This document shows, one piece after another, positions 1-13,264 of a stretch of DNA of 64,000 bases. This DNA is from Ficedula albicollis. Taxonomy: Eukaryota; Chordata; Aves; Passeriformes; Muscicapidae. The notes under the pieces are model-generated. The model did no database searches. It worked only from the letters and a program-made list of their open reading frames with translations, and was not told the DNA's origin. The stretch covers positions 81,948,935-82,012,934 of the forward strand of contig NC_021674.1 of assembly GCF_000247815.1 (NCBI RefSeq), in the 5' to 3' direction. The first letter of the stretch is position 1, and each line of letters opens with the position of its first letter. The position numbers and the translations under genes are program-made.

Positions 1-3000
1 TCTCAGCCCACCCCACAAGATCCCTTTCAACGGATATTATGGTGCTATTGAAGGAACGTGAACGAAATTGTAGGTAATGGTCCATGCTTATTTGTTTTGT
101 GTAAGCTGTGGTTTCTATAGCTACTGTACATCTGCTTCATGCCATTTGCTGATCACTTTTTGTAGTTGTGTCAGTCTAGATATTTAAAGCACACTGTACT
201 GATTCTGCTCAGCACAGCAATCTGACAATGGCTCGATATGTGAACCAAGCTACAAATCTGGAAACGTTTGAAAACAGCTGTTAAGTGTACATATTCATTC
301 TCTGTCTACTACTGGCACAATGGCCACCTAACCAAAAATTGAAACAGACAGTGGTCCAGTCTCAGCAAAAGACTTGAAAGCACAACTGACATTGGGTGCA
401 ATTAGGCATGGCTTTAAATTGGTGGATAAATTGGGCTCCAGAGTGGAAACCCAGAGGCAGAGACAACAAATCCCTCTCTATTCTGCACTTCCACCAAAAA
501 TAGAAAACATTCCTGGGTGATAGATATCATTCTGTTAAGGCTGGTGAAATTACCTGAGAGTTGCACCAAAGATAAAAGTAACTTACTGTTTTGCCACAGA
601 AGTCTTTCCTTCTATAGAAGCAGAGTAGCAACATCTTGGCCTTTCAAACTTTGCCTTCATTGAAGGATTTCCTCTTCTGTCCTGAAAACTCTGCTTCTTG
701 CTATGAAAATAATGCCATTTGGTTAAAATCTTGTGGTTAAAAAGTGACAGTAAGGGAAAATTTTTTTCCAGTTTTACATCATTTGTGTATGGGTTTTTTT
801 TCCAGACAACCTCTATCAGATATACCAGCTGGTTTTTGTGGATTTATTTGTTAGTGTGAGTTTGCTTTTCTCAGTGTATAAGAGATGCAAAGAGCTGCAT
901 TGGTCCATTCTGCCCCCATAGCCTACCTTCCAAAAGAAGTTGGGATTACGTGATCTGTTTTTCAGGTCTTGTTTTACAATTGCTCATTTGTCAGCTAACT
1001 TCAGCTATATTTGACCAAAAGGGTCAAGATCTCAAAGGTATTACAGGCCTGTAAACTAGTTCTCCCTGGCTCCATTTCCCCCTGTAAAACACCCAGATTA
1101 GTTCCTCCAGTGATGAAAAGGCTGCAATGCTCAGCTGTATTGATAGACAGCAGAGATTCCACCTGGGAGACAGCCTCTGGAAACAGGACCTCTCAAGTGC
1201 TGCAACACATGGATATGCCACGTCATAAAACCAGACAGACTAACTGCTGCTTCAGCTTTCCTGGTAAAAACTTAGGATTTATATCAATTTTCAGCATTTT
1301 TTTCACTGAATTTTAAGGTATTTTTGGGCTTGATTGCAAAACAATGAGACTCAAGTTACAGTGCACAAAAATTTCTTTCTATATAATTAATAAGCTCACT
1401 TACTTAAAATACAAGAAGGTATCCAGCACACTAATTGCCTTCAGCAACAGTTGCAATGGGCTGGATTTTATTAGTTCATAATACTGGACATTCTGTCATA
1501 ATCTGATGTTATGGATTTTCTACAAAAAATTGATGAGAACAAATGTTCCCTTTCTCTCCTTTCAATTCTTCTCAAATATTAGATACTACCCATGTTTTTT
1601 TTTCAGGTTCTCTATTTTGTAAGGAGGAAATGAATGCTTATTGTATATCAGAAGTTGTAGCTCTAAGATAAATGTAAATTAGATCTATAGGAAAAAGAGA
1701 AACCAGCTTCTTTACTCTGGGAAGAGCGTGAAAATCAGCAAAAAGAAAAACTTACTGAGACCTTACTTCCAGGGTACAAGGGATTTTCTAGGACTAAGTA
1801 TGAGTATTTTAATAATTAAATGGAAGAGTTTAAGATAAGTATGACCTAAGAAAGAAAAGCTCAGCCTCTTTGAGCCGGGCTAGAGGCACTCAGGCTTGTT
1901 TTACTTGTACAATGCATCACTGTGGGTCACAGTTTGCTCTATACACACTGCTGCAGCAAAGTACAGTTTTGCCCAGTTTGCTAAAAAAAAAATAAAAAAT
2001 TCCAGTTCCAGAGGAAGTTTCCATGGCTCTGTTCCAGCAGTTCATGACATTGCTGCGGCAATAAAATGTCTGTTGTGCTTCTGGCAGGAATTTCTTGCCC
2101 TCCAGGACGCAGGGAGCCGGTGGCTGCAAAGGGAAGATAAAGCCATGCTGTGGCAGAGGTGGCTGGGAGGTGGCTCCACAGGGCACAGCAGGGCAGCACC
2201 AGAGGCAGGAGGCGAGTGACAGCCTCCTCCTCCTCCTCCTCCTGGCTGGGGTGTTGTGCATGCAGGGCTTGGGCACGGGGTCAGGAAGGATGCTGCTGCT
2301 GCCCAGCTGTGTGCTGCTCCCAGGAGATGGGCAGCTTGAAGGAGTCCCTGGCCAAGCACGGGCAGTAGCGGGGCTCCTCTCCAAACACAGCCCAAATTAT
2401 TGTCCTGTGTGCTGTTCCAGGAGAAGGAATGCTGAGTGAGACTAATGTACACTTGTCAACCAGTGCGTGGTTCGATATGGCAGATCAGAGAAAGGGGTGG
2501 GTACTGCCAATAAAAGAGGATTTGCTACGTGAGGCAGCAACATTGACCTGGACATGTGGATCAGATTTAATATTCAGTCTTTCATTTTCCTCCTCCTTTA
2601 GCATCATTGCTTCTAATCATAACATATTACCAGTTAGCCAAATATGACAAGGTGTTAAGTTAGGGAAAAAACAATATTTGTGAGTTGGGGTTTTTATTTC
2701 CTTGGATGCACAGAAAATCAGGGACATTGTAGCTACTAGAAGACTAAAATGCATCCTAATGCTATAGCAGCACGATCTGATTTTATGGCACTCTCTAAAC
2801 CAGAAAACAAGTGGGGTGTTGTTACATAAGCAAATATTATTTAAGAATCTGAAGGAAAAGTTTTTTCTTTCTTGTACATAACTAAAGGATTTAAAGTAAT
2901 CACTGAGAGATGTCTGCTTACTGAATTCCTAACCTCCCTTAAGGATTCAACCAGTCTGATTCTTTTCACTTCTAGTTTTTACAATATTTTACAGAGTATG

Positions 3001-6000
3001 TAATCACAGTTTTATAGACAAATGATACAGACTGTATCTGTTATATGATGTATCAAAAAAAAAGGTATATTACATTTATATAAAATTCTTTTCCAGTGCT
3101 GAGCTAACCCTTTTATTTTCCCTGCAGCCAGAGAGGCAATGATCCAAAGCATGAACAGACTTAAATGCATTTACTTCAGTCAAAGGGTTATGACCTGGTT
3201 TAACTATGTCCTGGAGACTAGTTTGACTGGCAAGCATGTCAGAGTTTGCAGGGTTGGTGCCTTAATCCTCCAGGCCTTTCAGTGATAACTGACACTTTAT
3301 TCACTCTGTCAGGGCTAATAAATGGTCCAGTGGGTGGTTGTCTTTAAATACTATAGCCATTGAAAGTGAATTATTGATGGACATTACCTCACATCTTTGA
3401 AGGTAGCTTTTACTTCTATTACGTTAAAAAATAAACAAAATAACAGATGGATACCATCTTTTTCAGTCAAAGAAAAAAGTAATTGAATAGTGCATATACT
3501 TAAATGTGAATGTTAGTTTGCATTAGAACATTAGTATTTTTTGTCATTTTTTAATTCTTGTATTTGTTAAATCAATGCATTTTTTTCTAAAAAAAGGGAA
3601 AGACATTTTTTGCTTTTGTGAATCATTTGATGAATTAAACTTAAGAAAATATTGCATAGTTTAATCTTAAAATGTTGTATTTCTGGTGCAAAGTGGGAAA
3701 TTTCCTTAAGAGGGTGATTTTTCTTCCCCTTGTATGTTTGGAAGAGGGTAATCTGGGAGCCATTTTAGCTAAAAAAAGTTAGATGGGTTTCTTTTTAAGG
3801 ACCTGTAGTATTAATGCAGTAGTGGATAAGAGGGATTACTTGATAAGTAGCCACAAACACAGAGGAACACTGGAGAGAATAAAAAAATCACTTTCTTACT
3901 GTGAGAAATAAGAAAATGGTTTGAAGCAGTCAAAATTTCTACCTTTACCCAATTTAGGAATACAGAGAAGGATCCAAAACCCCTTGTCCTAGAAGCAGAA
4001 CTAAATAATTGCCTCCTTGCTTGACTGCAGGAGGAAAGTGAAGAGCTTCACAGTTATTTTTGAGAACAGCTTACCTACTGAGCACCAAGCCTGCCTGATA
4101 AGAAAAGAGGGAAGGAGAGCCCCTCCACTTTTTGGAGCTTACATGCCTGACTCAGAAAAATGCCTGTGGAGAAAAATGTAGCTTGACACCCCACACCTTC
4201 CTTCCCAGCATGTGGCTGCAGGCACAGCACTCAGCCCCAGCCCAGGTTAACTCCACCTCCTCTGCAGCAGGCAGAGAGAGGCTGGAGCGCGGGTGAGGCT
4301 GAGCTCTGTGGAAATGGTGAGCACCCAGCATGCTGGGGTTTGCACACAATTAGTGGGAAAGCCTAGGGAGAGCACCCAGCTCCCTGTCAGCCATGGCACC
4401 AGGCCAGCTCAGGTCTGTGCTTTCATGGCCCCAGGGGTTTGCATCCCTTCCCAAGCCTCTCTGAACCTCTGTGTCTTGGGACATGGTCTGGATGTCTGCT
4501 GCTCTGGGATAGTGCACTTCTTCATTTTGTACCAGAAGTACTCCTCCTTAGCACAGTGTAGAGAATTAAGAATTATATTTTGGATACCTACTCAGGAAGG
4601 AACAGCACCATAAGATAGAGAAATTTCCTCTTGCCCCCCAGACAGAAGCAGAGCAAACCTGTGCTGCTTTTATCCATTGAAGAACTCAAGGCTTTTCCTT
4701 CTGGCTTCCCTGCCTCCCTGAGACCATTGATCATTTTTAGTGCATGTCACACGCACGTCATTTGTGAAGCACTGAAACAAACTCTGGCAGTGAGATTCAG
4801 AAGCTGCTGTAGCTGGGGTTTCTGCTCCTCAAACCTGCCCTCCTCAGTCGCTCTGAGGGACCACCTCTCTGCTTCAAAGCAGGCTGAAGACGGAGAGGCA
4901 TGTAAGGAATGTTGAGCTGTCAAATCACTCAGCTCCTCAGTTCATTCCTGGATGCCTGCAGCAACACTACATATAAACCAGGATTTTGGGGTTTGCCTTT
5001 TTCTTTTAATTTTGAGATAATTTCTGAATCAACAAAGCTATTCTCTCAAAAAGAAAACCCACGAAGAGACCATTTAATTCCACAGTCTAATCCAGGCCAG
5101 AGCATTTGGGTATAAATTACACCAAGCTTGGCTCCATTCACATGTGATAGTCCTGTTACATCATCCCAGCAAGCACTGGGAATCTGCTGATGTGGAAATC
5201 ATCGTAGTATGGGGACCAAAGGACAATCAGACAGGACAGACGCATAGAAAATTTAATTCCAGAGATGTATAACTATATCTATAAATAAAGAGATATAGAG
5301 AGTTCTCTGTGTGTATATATTTATAGCCACAGGCATAAGCACTTTGTTTTTATGAGGGGGCTGTACATCAAGCACAATTTTCCATTTACATGATGAAGAG
5401 ATACATGTTTGCAGTAAGGCTGTATTAAAAAAACCTGAGTACTGTGGTGCTGTTCCAAAACAGGGGGCTGAGAAATGGGCAGCAGCTGCTTTCTCCTCAG
5501 CTCTTCTCCTGCTATACAGAGAGCAGTTGCTGGTCACTCCGTCTGCCTGCTTCCCTGATTAATAAACAGATGGTCAGGACTTGAACCTACTGCTTATGCT
5601 TGGACTGGTGTTGCCATATTTGAGGTGTTTTCCATTGAAAAGCAGCTGTTAGGACTCAGTGCTGGTGGGGCACTCAGGGAAGACTTGGTGAAATGGTTGG
5701 GCAGAGCAGCATGGTCCCTCTGTTCTGGCAGCAGCCAGTCCCAAACAGTCAGAACACCACTCATCCTGTACCCTGGTCTGGCCTGAGAGCAAGCACTGCT
5801 CTCTTGGACAAAAATCTTTAGCAGTGGACATGTAGCCACAGAGAGAAATAGTTCAGATGCTCAGGTCTGTCCTCTGAAGGTGTCCAGCCCTGTTGATACA
5901 ATGGAAAGTATAGAATAGCCAGAGGATAACAAAGGCAATACACAAGTGTTTGAAGAAATATTAGGTTTCACTTCCCTTCTCTGTCTGCATAGAAATGCAG

Positions 6001-6442
6001 GCAAAATAATTTCAAAAAGAATGATAGAAAGAGAGTAAAAATTGCCTTATAATTTTTTGACTAACAATGGGAAATTTCAAGGCAGTTGTGCTGGATTTTC
6101 AGAACAAGCTACCTAAGGTTGTTTATTATTAAAATAATTAATCAGGCAAATAACTGAACAGCTCTTCACCGTTCCTTTCTGTGATACATTTCTTCTAGTA
6201 TTATAGCCAGTTGTTTTCTAGACAGCACAATAAAGGTTTGCTGCCTCTGGTCACCTCTTTCCCACCACTTACTTGCTTTAAGAGATTACCAGTGCACATC
6301 TCCAACAATGTGTGCAGTTCCTCGTAAGGGTAGTCTAATTTGTCATGTTTGTTCTGATCTCTCTGCTCTGTTTCTTTAGATGTCAGAAGCAACATCTTGT
6401 CCCTCTGCACAATCACAAGCCAAGTAAAAATCAGTGCTTCCC

Positions 6443-6578
6443 TCCCTTTTGGAGACCAATCTAGTTTCTATTATCCCACATTTCTTCAATTTCTTTTGCA
6501 TATCAGTACATCCCTTTTGGAGACCGATCTAGTTTCTATTATCCTACATTTCTTCAATTTCTTTTGCATATCAGTACA
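6443..6578. repeat. Tandem duplication, 68-bp period, two copies
   Basis: The copy at 6443-6510 is repeated immediately at 6511-6578. They differ at two positions (A/G and C/T), both transitions. No coding frame is maintained through the pair. Confidence 0.95.
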
Positions 6579-7493
6579 AGCTCCAGTTCTCATATTCCTA
6601 TCTTTGAAACACAAGTAAAATGCTGAAATGTTTATCAGGACCACAGAAATGATTTTAGGCATTTCTCAATACCTACAGAAAGAGGCATTACATTCAGTCT
6701 TTCCTTAACGTGGCAGTCAGGCTCCCAAATCTCATGGTATCAATTTCTTGATAGAAATTTCTCAGTTACAGCTGGAGAGTGCTCAAAGGAGAGAAATAGT
6801 AATGGCCAGTGAATAACAGAATCAAGGTTGGAAGCTGTTGCTTCCCTTTGGATAACGTCCTAGCCACCAACAGATCTGGGCAAAGCAGCGGCTCCTGGCT
6901 CTTGCTGCCTCCCTGCAGGTGCTCTGGCGAGGCCCCACAGGACTTGCCTTGCTGGGCTGATGGCTCACACCCCAGCCATCTGCAGCAGCAGTGGAGGAAC
7001 CTGCTGGGAAGCACTGCCCTGCTTGGCATGGCCTGGTAGCTGTGCCTTGCCCCAGTGCAACGCCTCTCGGCACTGTGGATCAGGCTGCTTGTTCCAAGTG
7101 TCGCTATCTCATAAAAAATTAGACAGGGTGCTATCTGCCCCCCTTGGTCCATCTCTGAGCGTGGGTATAGAGGATTCAGCCTATCTGAGTGCAGGAGAGT
7201 CCTTGCAGTTGAGTAAACTGCTCTAAGGCTACTGAATCAGAGTAGCCACGTCTATCTCAGCTCAAACAATGAAATTCTGAGCATCACTCCCTGTTGTCCT
7301 AGGAAATAGTCTTCCGGTCACTTCCCCAGCTGTTGCTTATAATTTATGAGAGTATATACTCTTTTGATTAATAATTCAGGAATTACATTTATTACAGAGC
7401 ATTAGGTTCCCAGAGGAGTTCAGAAGCTCTCTCTCAAATTCCCACAGCGACCCAAAGAAATGGCTCAGGTCTACTCTCCTTTAACATCTCCAA

Positions 7494-7719
7494 CCTAAAA
7501 CTTAATACATTAACGATTTAAAAATTGTAGAAGATTATTACGTATGCAATACTACCTTCAAATTTAGAAGGATCAAGTTTTTTAATCCCTATTATTGAAT
7601 TCCCACCCTAAAACTTAATACATTAATGATTTAAAAATTGTAGAAGATTATTACATATGCAATAATACCTTCAAATTTAGAAGGACCAAGTTTTTTAATC
7701 CCTATTATTGAATTCCCAG
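7494..7719. repeat. Tandem duplication, 113-bp period, two copies
   Basis: Copies at 7494-7606 and 7607-7719 abut directly. I count four differences, three transitions and one transversion. The unit is AT-rich and noncoding. Confidence 0.95.
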
Positions 7720-10658
7720 CAATGGCATTTTTCTTTTTTTTTTTTTACTGTGGCTTTTTCAAACTTGTATTAGTTGTATTGTAACTTTTACCCTACAGCT
7801 GCTTTACTTTGCTTTGGTATTTTATTCAGTTAGTCTTTGAATCTATAGGCTGTTCATAAAACCAAAGGAACAGGGTAACTAGATTGTCCTCAGACGAAGT
7901 GAGGAGAGAGTGAACAATTACCAGGTAGCAATAAATTTCTCATTATGAATCTGAGTTTGTGATTCCTCTCACACCAGTATCAAACAAAACTAGTTTTGCT
8001 ACCACTATGGGTTCTTTTGAGGAATAGAGTACTTTATCTTATGTAAAATGGATTAATATCAAAATACGTTCAAAATAACCAGCAGAACAAACTCATCACC
8101 TAGCAGAAAAATACTGCAGTAAGCAAGGCCCAGGGCTGCCCTAAGGTGCTTTCAAATTCCTCTACTGCCATGATACTTTTTATTGGAAATTACTGAGTTC
8201 AGAGACTCTGGAGAAGAGACTTAAGGTCTCCAAAGTCCATTTCTTCAGTTAGAAGCACGGCCAGGATAAAAACATGTTTGTGTACATCTCTGCTACATTT
8301 ATTTAGTCGAGATGGAGCAGAAGCACTATCTTCATAAGGCTTTCCTGTACCATGTTCTGCTCAGATCCCAGAGCAAATTTTTCCTTGAACATTTCTGTCA
8401 CTGGGGGAAAATGAGCAATGTCATCAGGAAGGGAGGTTTATCCTTTATTTTGAAGACTACTGCATTGGCCAAATTGTAAATAGTGATAGCAAAACCTTGG
8501 TGACTTCTCAGGAAAGATGAAATCCTTTTAATTTTTTCATTTTTTCTGAGAAACACAATGTATGTGTTTTATGCTGCAGCAGCAGACTCACCTCACTTCT
8601 GTGACAAGTATAGAAGAGTTAGAGGACATAAAAGGAAAATCCATGCTACAGGGCTAATTGTCTCTGTGGTCCCAAAAGAGTGAGACTAATATCGTACAGG
8701 AAATCTCCTGCCGTTGCGCCAGCACTGGTCTGTCTTCACTGCGTCACTGGCAGCAGGGCTCCCCTGGACTGGGATCAAGGATCCCACTGTTGTGCTGTCT
8801 GGAGCAGCCCTGTGCTGGGTTCTACAAACTTGTGCAGGAAAATACAGGTGGGTTTCTGGGTATAAAAGGACCTAGAAGTAAAAGGTGGATGGGGTGCCTA
8901 CACTATAGGCAGAGCAGAGTTAAATCTTCCTAAATCTTTGTTGAGTTTTCTCAACAAAAATAACTTAAATTTTTCCAACTTAAATTCTTTTCTAACTTAA
9001 ATTCCCTGCAGCACCTAGTACCATAGTTTATGTTCATGCATATAAGAAATACCCTCTATGCTATTTTTTAAGCCAAAGCAGTTCACTGTGCAGTGCACCA
9101 GCCAATGCTGCTGCCTTGTTAGAAATGTGCAGGGGCACAGTGACAGGTCACACTAAATAAAACTCTGTGGATTTCTGTACTTGGGAGTACTATATGCTGT
9201 TACTGTCCATCACCACCTGAGTCAGGAAACACATGAACTCACTATTTTTGTCCACATTCAAACTGGTCATAAATTTTTATAGCCTAGTTTACTGAACTTT
9301 CCCATACAAATGCTGCAAGCAGAATAATGAAGCACACCAGCTCATGATTCAAATTCAACTCACTTCAGCTAGCAATTTATCATGGGATCTTTTGCAGACC
9401 TCTTTTTTTAGGCCTCTTTTTGGTCTGCTCATGAGGCGCACACCCTTGCTAAAGACTCCCATGTGTTCTGGCTCAGAGGGATTCGATTTGGTGGGCATTG
9501 CCCTGAAACGAGTGAATGTGCTCATTAAAAATGATTTCTGGTATGAAATGGAGACAAGTGGCACTTAGAACATCTCCTTGTTGTGACCCTTCTTCTCCCT
9601 GAGGAGGTAGGATGTGCAAACATGGCTTAGTGTAATGATAACTTATTAGAAAGAATGAGCACAGGCTGGAGGCAGGGAAAGGATTTTTTGGATTTTGCTC
9701 TATACAATGTATGTTACTACATATTAGACTTGCATAAGTAAAATTGCCTGATGAGATTCAAAAATTTGCATTTCTGAGTATGCAAGAGGAATGGCCTTCA
9801 GCTAATCAAATCCACAAAACGCAGCATCTCTGTGGGTGGATTAAAATGCAATTAAAATGGGATTTCTCTTTCAAAAATGTTCTTTTTAACTACGTGTCTT
9901 CGGATGGTAAAATTCAGCATAAATTTGGACAGGTTATAAAATTCTTTTCCTAGGAGGCTGGATGATGACATAGAACTAAACGTAAATAATTTTATTTTCT
10001 ATAAAGCTATTTTTTTACTTTTCCACCATGTTACTAGATTTGGTTAACTTTTTCTAACCAAATTAAATAAAGTGGATATCCTGTCACATGTCACAGACCA
10101 TACCGTACCAAGTGAGAAAAATCATGCACTGTATATGTTATTTAACTGTTTAAGTACAGAGTTTACTGGCAAATAAATGCAGTCATGTTTTCCTCACCAC
10201 TAAGGTATATCAAATATTCTAAATGCTTGTTAGAATGTCAGTAGGCTCTACACTTGACACAGGCTTTGTCTGTCTGGTAGTTGCAGTACTCAGTTTGAAA
10301 CTCAGAGATGGCGGTATATGATGAAGTTTGAAAAAAAAATATTATCTATTCCTGTTTTAAATGGGATTTACTGTTTCTACTTATGTTATTGCTTTGAAAT
10401 ATTTTGGTTTGTAGAAACAACCAAGGAAGTTGCTAACAAAAAGCCCTAAAGCATGATAATTACTGCTAACTTTCTCTGCTTGCCCCTTTCTTCACAGTGT
10501 ATTTCTTCCAGCAAAACACTCTGGAACAAAATGGAAAAGCTGAACCTTCCCCTCTGGAAGCCTTTTAAAAGGGAGCCTATAAATGTTTTATATTGCATCT
10601 CAGGGTATTATGCTGCTTCCCCAGGAGGCCAAGTGTTCGATAGGCAACCATCAAAGTG

Positions 10659-10776
10659 CTGTAGGTTAGTTACCTGCTTTCTCATTTACCTGCATGATCA
10701 TGACATCCCTTACACTCCTGTAGGTTAGTTACCTGCTTCCTCGTTTACCTGCATGATCATGACATCCCTTACACTA
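10659..10776. repeat. Tandem duplication, 59-bp period, two copies
   Basis: Copies at 10659-10717 and 10718-10776 differ by two internal transitions (T/C and A/G). Confidence 0.95.
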
Positions 10777-12313
10777 TCCACCAGTAATGAGTGGCAAGGA
10801 AAGTAATATCTGTGGCTGTATGAACACCTCTCTTGGAGACAATTACACTTGCAAATGAGGCGATCTTTCTGTCACTGGTATTTTTCTACATCTTGTTGCT
10901 GCTGATCAGCATGAAGAGCCTTTACAGGGAGCTCCCATTTCCATTTTAAGGGGTCTTTTCCCATGGTTATTTTATTTTTAAAAGAAAAAAAATTATAAGC
11001 ATGTGAGCCTCCTCTTCTCCTCGGAGGTCCATCAGTCGCCCTTGCTCTTTACATCCACTAAAATCAAAGTGGTTTTTCCTCAAAATGGCCAAGCACATTA
11101 ATCATTGGTCAGGCATTAGAAAAAAAAAAAATTAAAAAAGTGTCTTAACTGTTTTGTTTCTTTTTTTAATGTTTTACCTCTGACTCTACTGAGAGTGAAA
11201 CCACAGCTCTTCCTTGAGCAAAAAGAGAACTCTGAGTGAGCCTGTAGAGTTTATAAGTGATGCCTACCATGCAACTGAAGGCATGTGGAGCAAAGGAGTC
11301 AACTCCTGTGTCTGCCTAAAAATTCCGTCTGGAAAACCCAGGAGTGCCATGTCTCCATGTGATCCCAATAGGCAGCTTTCCACCTCATGTGAGACTTAAT
11401 TGTGCAGCACAACCTCCAGACCCCATTCCCTCTCACTTCTGCCACATTAGGCTCTATGCTGATATTTTTACTGTCATAAAACCTACAAGCAGTTTCACTG
11501 CAGCAGGCTAGCACAGCTTTTGGACATGATATTTGCAACCCATGACAGTGCATAAGGAACAGAATGGCATTAAATGCATCATGGATACAGCTGTTATCAT
11601 GGTAAGGAGAACCTTCACTGCTTGGAAAGTGACAGGTAAAAAGAAATTTGATACTACTGTTCAAATTTTAATAGTATTTGTTAAACTTCAGAACTAACAT
11701 CTACAGCTGTTAAAGAGGACAGTTTCCATCTCTTAGAATTACCACCAGAAACTCCTCTGTCTGAATCTGAAGGTGACCTTTGTAACTGTGGAGGTAAGGT
11801 ATTAATGAAAGCTAATTCATTAACTAATTAATGGAAGCTAATTATGCCAGAGCTTAAAAGGAGTTGTGGAACTACATATTGTGTTTGTATTATTGCATTA
11901 AACATTGAGCTGTGACTTGTGTAAACAAGCTTAGGTCACTAGACTATAGGCAGCTCTGGTTGATGAAAAGTGAAATGTGATAAATTTCTCCATCCAAGTA
12001 TAATTTCTATAATAAGGTTAGGTTTAATGAACAAACTTTGTATAAAACAAAACATATAGATGATTAATAACAGTTTCATATTATATAAATAAATATATAG
12101 CTTTTACAGTTTCCTTTAATAACTTTGCAAATACTACCAGTGAAAAACTCAATGAGAATGCATTTTAATGAACTGTATTTTGCAGTATGAAGTAATGTTT
12201 CACTGCTTTGTAAAAGCGTCTTTTCATTATAATAATAAACAATGTAGAACTGGTGTGATCATTTTAATAAAGAAGGCAAACTTCAGTGTTACTAAATAAC
12301 TACACTGAAAATT

Positions 12314-12771
12314 GTGCTGATTTCCAGAGCTCAACTGGAGTTGAAGCTGGCCAGAACTGTAGGGGACAATAAAAGAGATTTTTCAAATATATTAATGGCA
12401 ATAGGCAGTGTAAAAATAACATCAGCTCATTACAGGGTGAGGATGATCACCTCACAAACCCATACACAGAAAAGGCACAGGTGTTTAACACATTCTTTGC
12501 CTCTGTCCTCAACATGGATGATGGACCAAGAGGCTCTCAATGCCCTGAGCTGGAGGATCATGGCTGCAGGAATGATCAACTAACAGCTGACCCTGAAACT
12601 GTGTGGGATCTGCTGTCCCAGCTAGATCCCTGCAAATCTATAGAGCCTGACAGGATTCATCCAGGAGTCTTCAAAGAGCTGGCTGATGTCATCCCAAAGG
12701 CTCTCTCAATGACTTTTGAGCAGTCTTGGAAATCTAGAGTGGTCCCAGATGACAGGAGGCTATTGAGTGTA
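12314..12771 (+). mobile_element. CR1 LINE ORF2 fragment (linker and start of reverse transcriptase)
   Basis: Conceptual translation gives a decayed but recognisable piece of the CR1 retrotransposon ORF2 protein. Early on is a stretch resembling the 'LARxVxDNKxxF' segment before the RT domain, then 'FNTFFASV', then 'LDPCKS', 'DRIHPGVFKELADV' and 'MTFEQSW' in the order expected for the N-terminal part of CR1 reverse transcriptase. The frame changes at about 12480, so it is inactive. The usual 'KSMGPDGIHP' motif is altered. No endonuclease domain or 3' tail is attached, and homology fades after about 12771. CR1 is the dominant LINE of birds and reptiles, which supports an avian source. Confidence 0.9.
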
Positions 12772-12990
12772 TGATCCAGCAGCTCATTGGAGTTATTGGA
12801 CTGAAACCAAATGCTTCCCTCTCTGCATGAGGAAGAAGAAAAGTTCTTACCTGAAGATACTTTATAGATGGGACAATTCTTGTCTTTCCAAGCCATGGAG
12901 GGCACTCTGTGATTACATACCATCAGAATGCAAACACTATCTCACTTCATGGTTTTAACTGGCAGATCTGCACATGGATCATCAGGCAGA

Positions 12991-13264
12991 GTCATCTGGG
13001 TTCAGACATTTGGGAAGCTGATGTCTCTATGACCTTAAAAACCTGTGAGCATTCTCCAACCTTTCCTCTTTTTGCCCCTGCTCTACAAGATCCTGTGCCA
13101 CAGACCTCCTGCTTAAGTGTTCAGCAAGTCATCTGGGTTCAGACATTTAGGAAGCTGATGTCTCTATGACCTTAAAAACCTGTGAGCATTCTCCAACCTT
13201 TCCTCTTTTTGCCCCTGCTCTACAAGATCCTGTGCCACAGACCTCCTGCTTAAGTGTTCAGCCA
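12991..13264. repeat. Tandem duplication, 137-bp period, two copies
   Basis: Copies at 12991-13127 and 13128-13264 differ at a single internal G/A position. The last three bases of each unit differ at the junction. It is the longest unit among the short duplications in this window and lies just downstream of the CR1 fragment, but I do not recognise the unit as CR1. Confidence 0.95.

Larger units (their letters stand above)
1..12309. other. Intergenic, no gene recognised
   Basis: AT-rich sequence with only short, unrelated open frames on both strands. None resembles a known protein or shows a convincing exon structure. Three short tandem duplications (6443, 7494 and 10659) are listed separately. 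A modestly GC-richer patch at about 2100-2400 and another at 4150-4500 hold no recognisable gene. Long runs of A or T, such as those near 7733 and 11120, are simple low complexity. Confidence 0.7.

Noticed and set aside
6812..6850. Possible reverse-strand CR1 end (ACAGAATCAAGGTTGGAAG)
   Set aside because: The opening resembles a CR1 end on the minus strand, but the following sequence does not match the CR1 3' region, so the similarity is too short.
12767..12958. Continuation of the CR1 reverse transcriptase beyond 12771
   Set aside because: No RT motifs can be followed past that point. The frame and similarity are lost.
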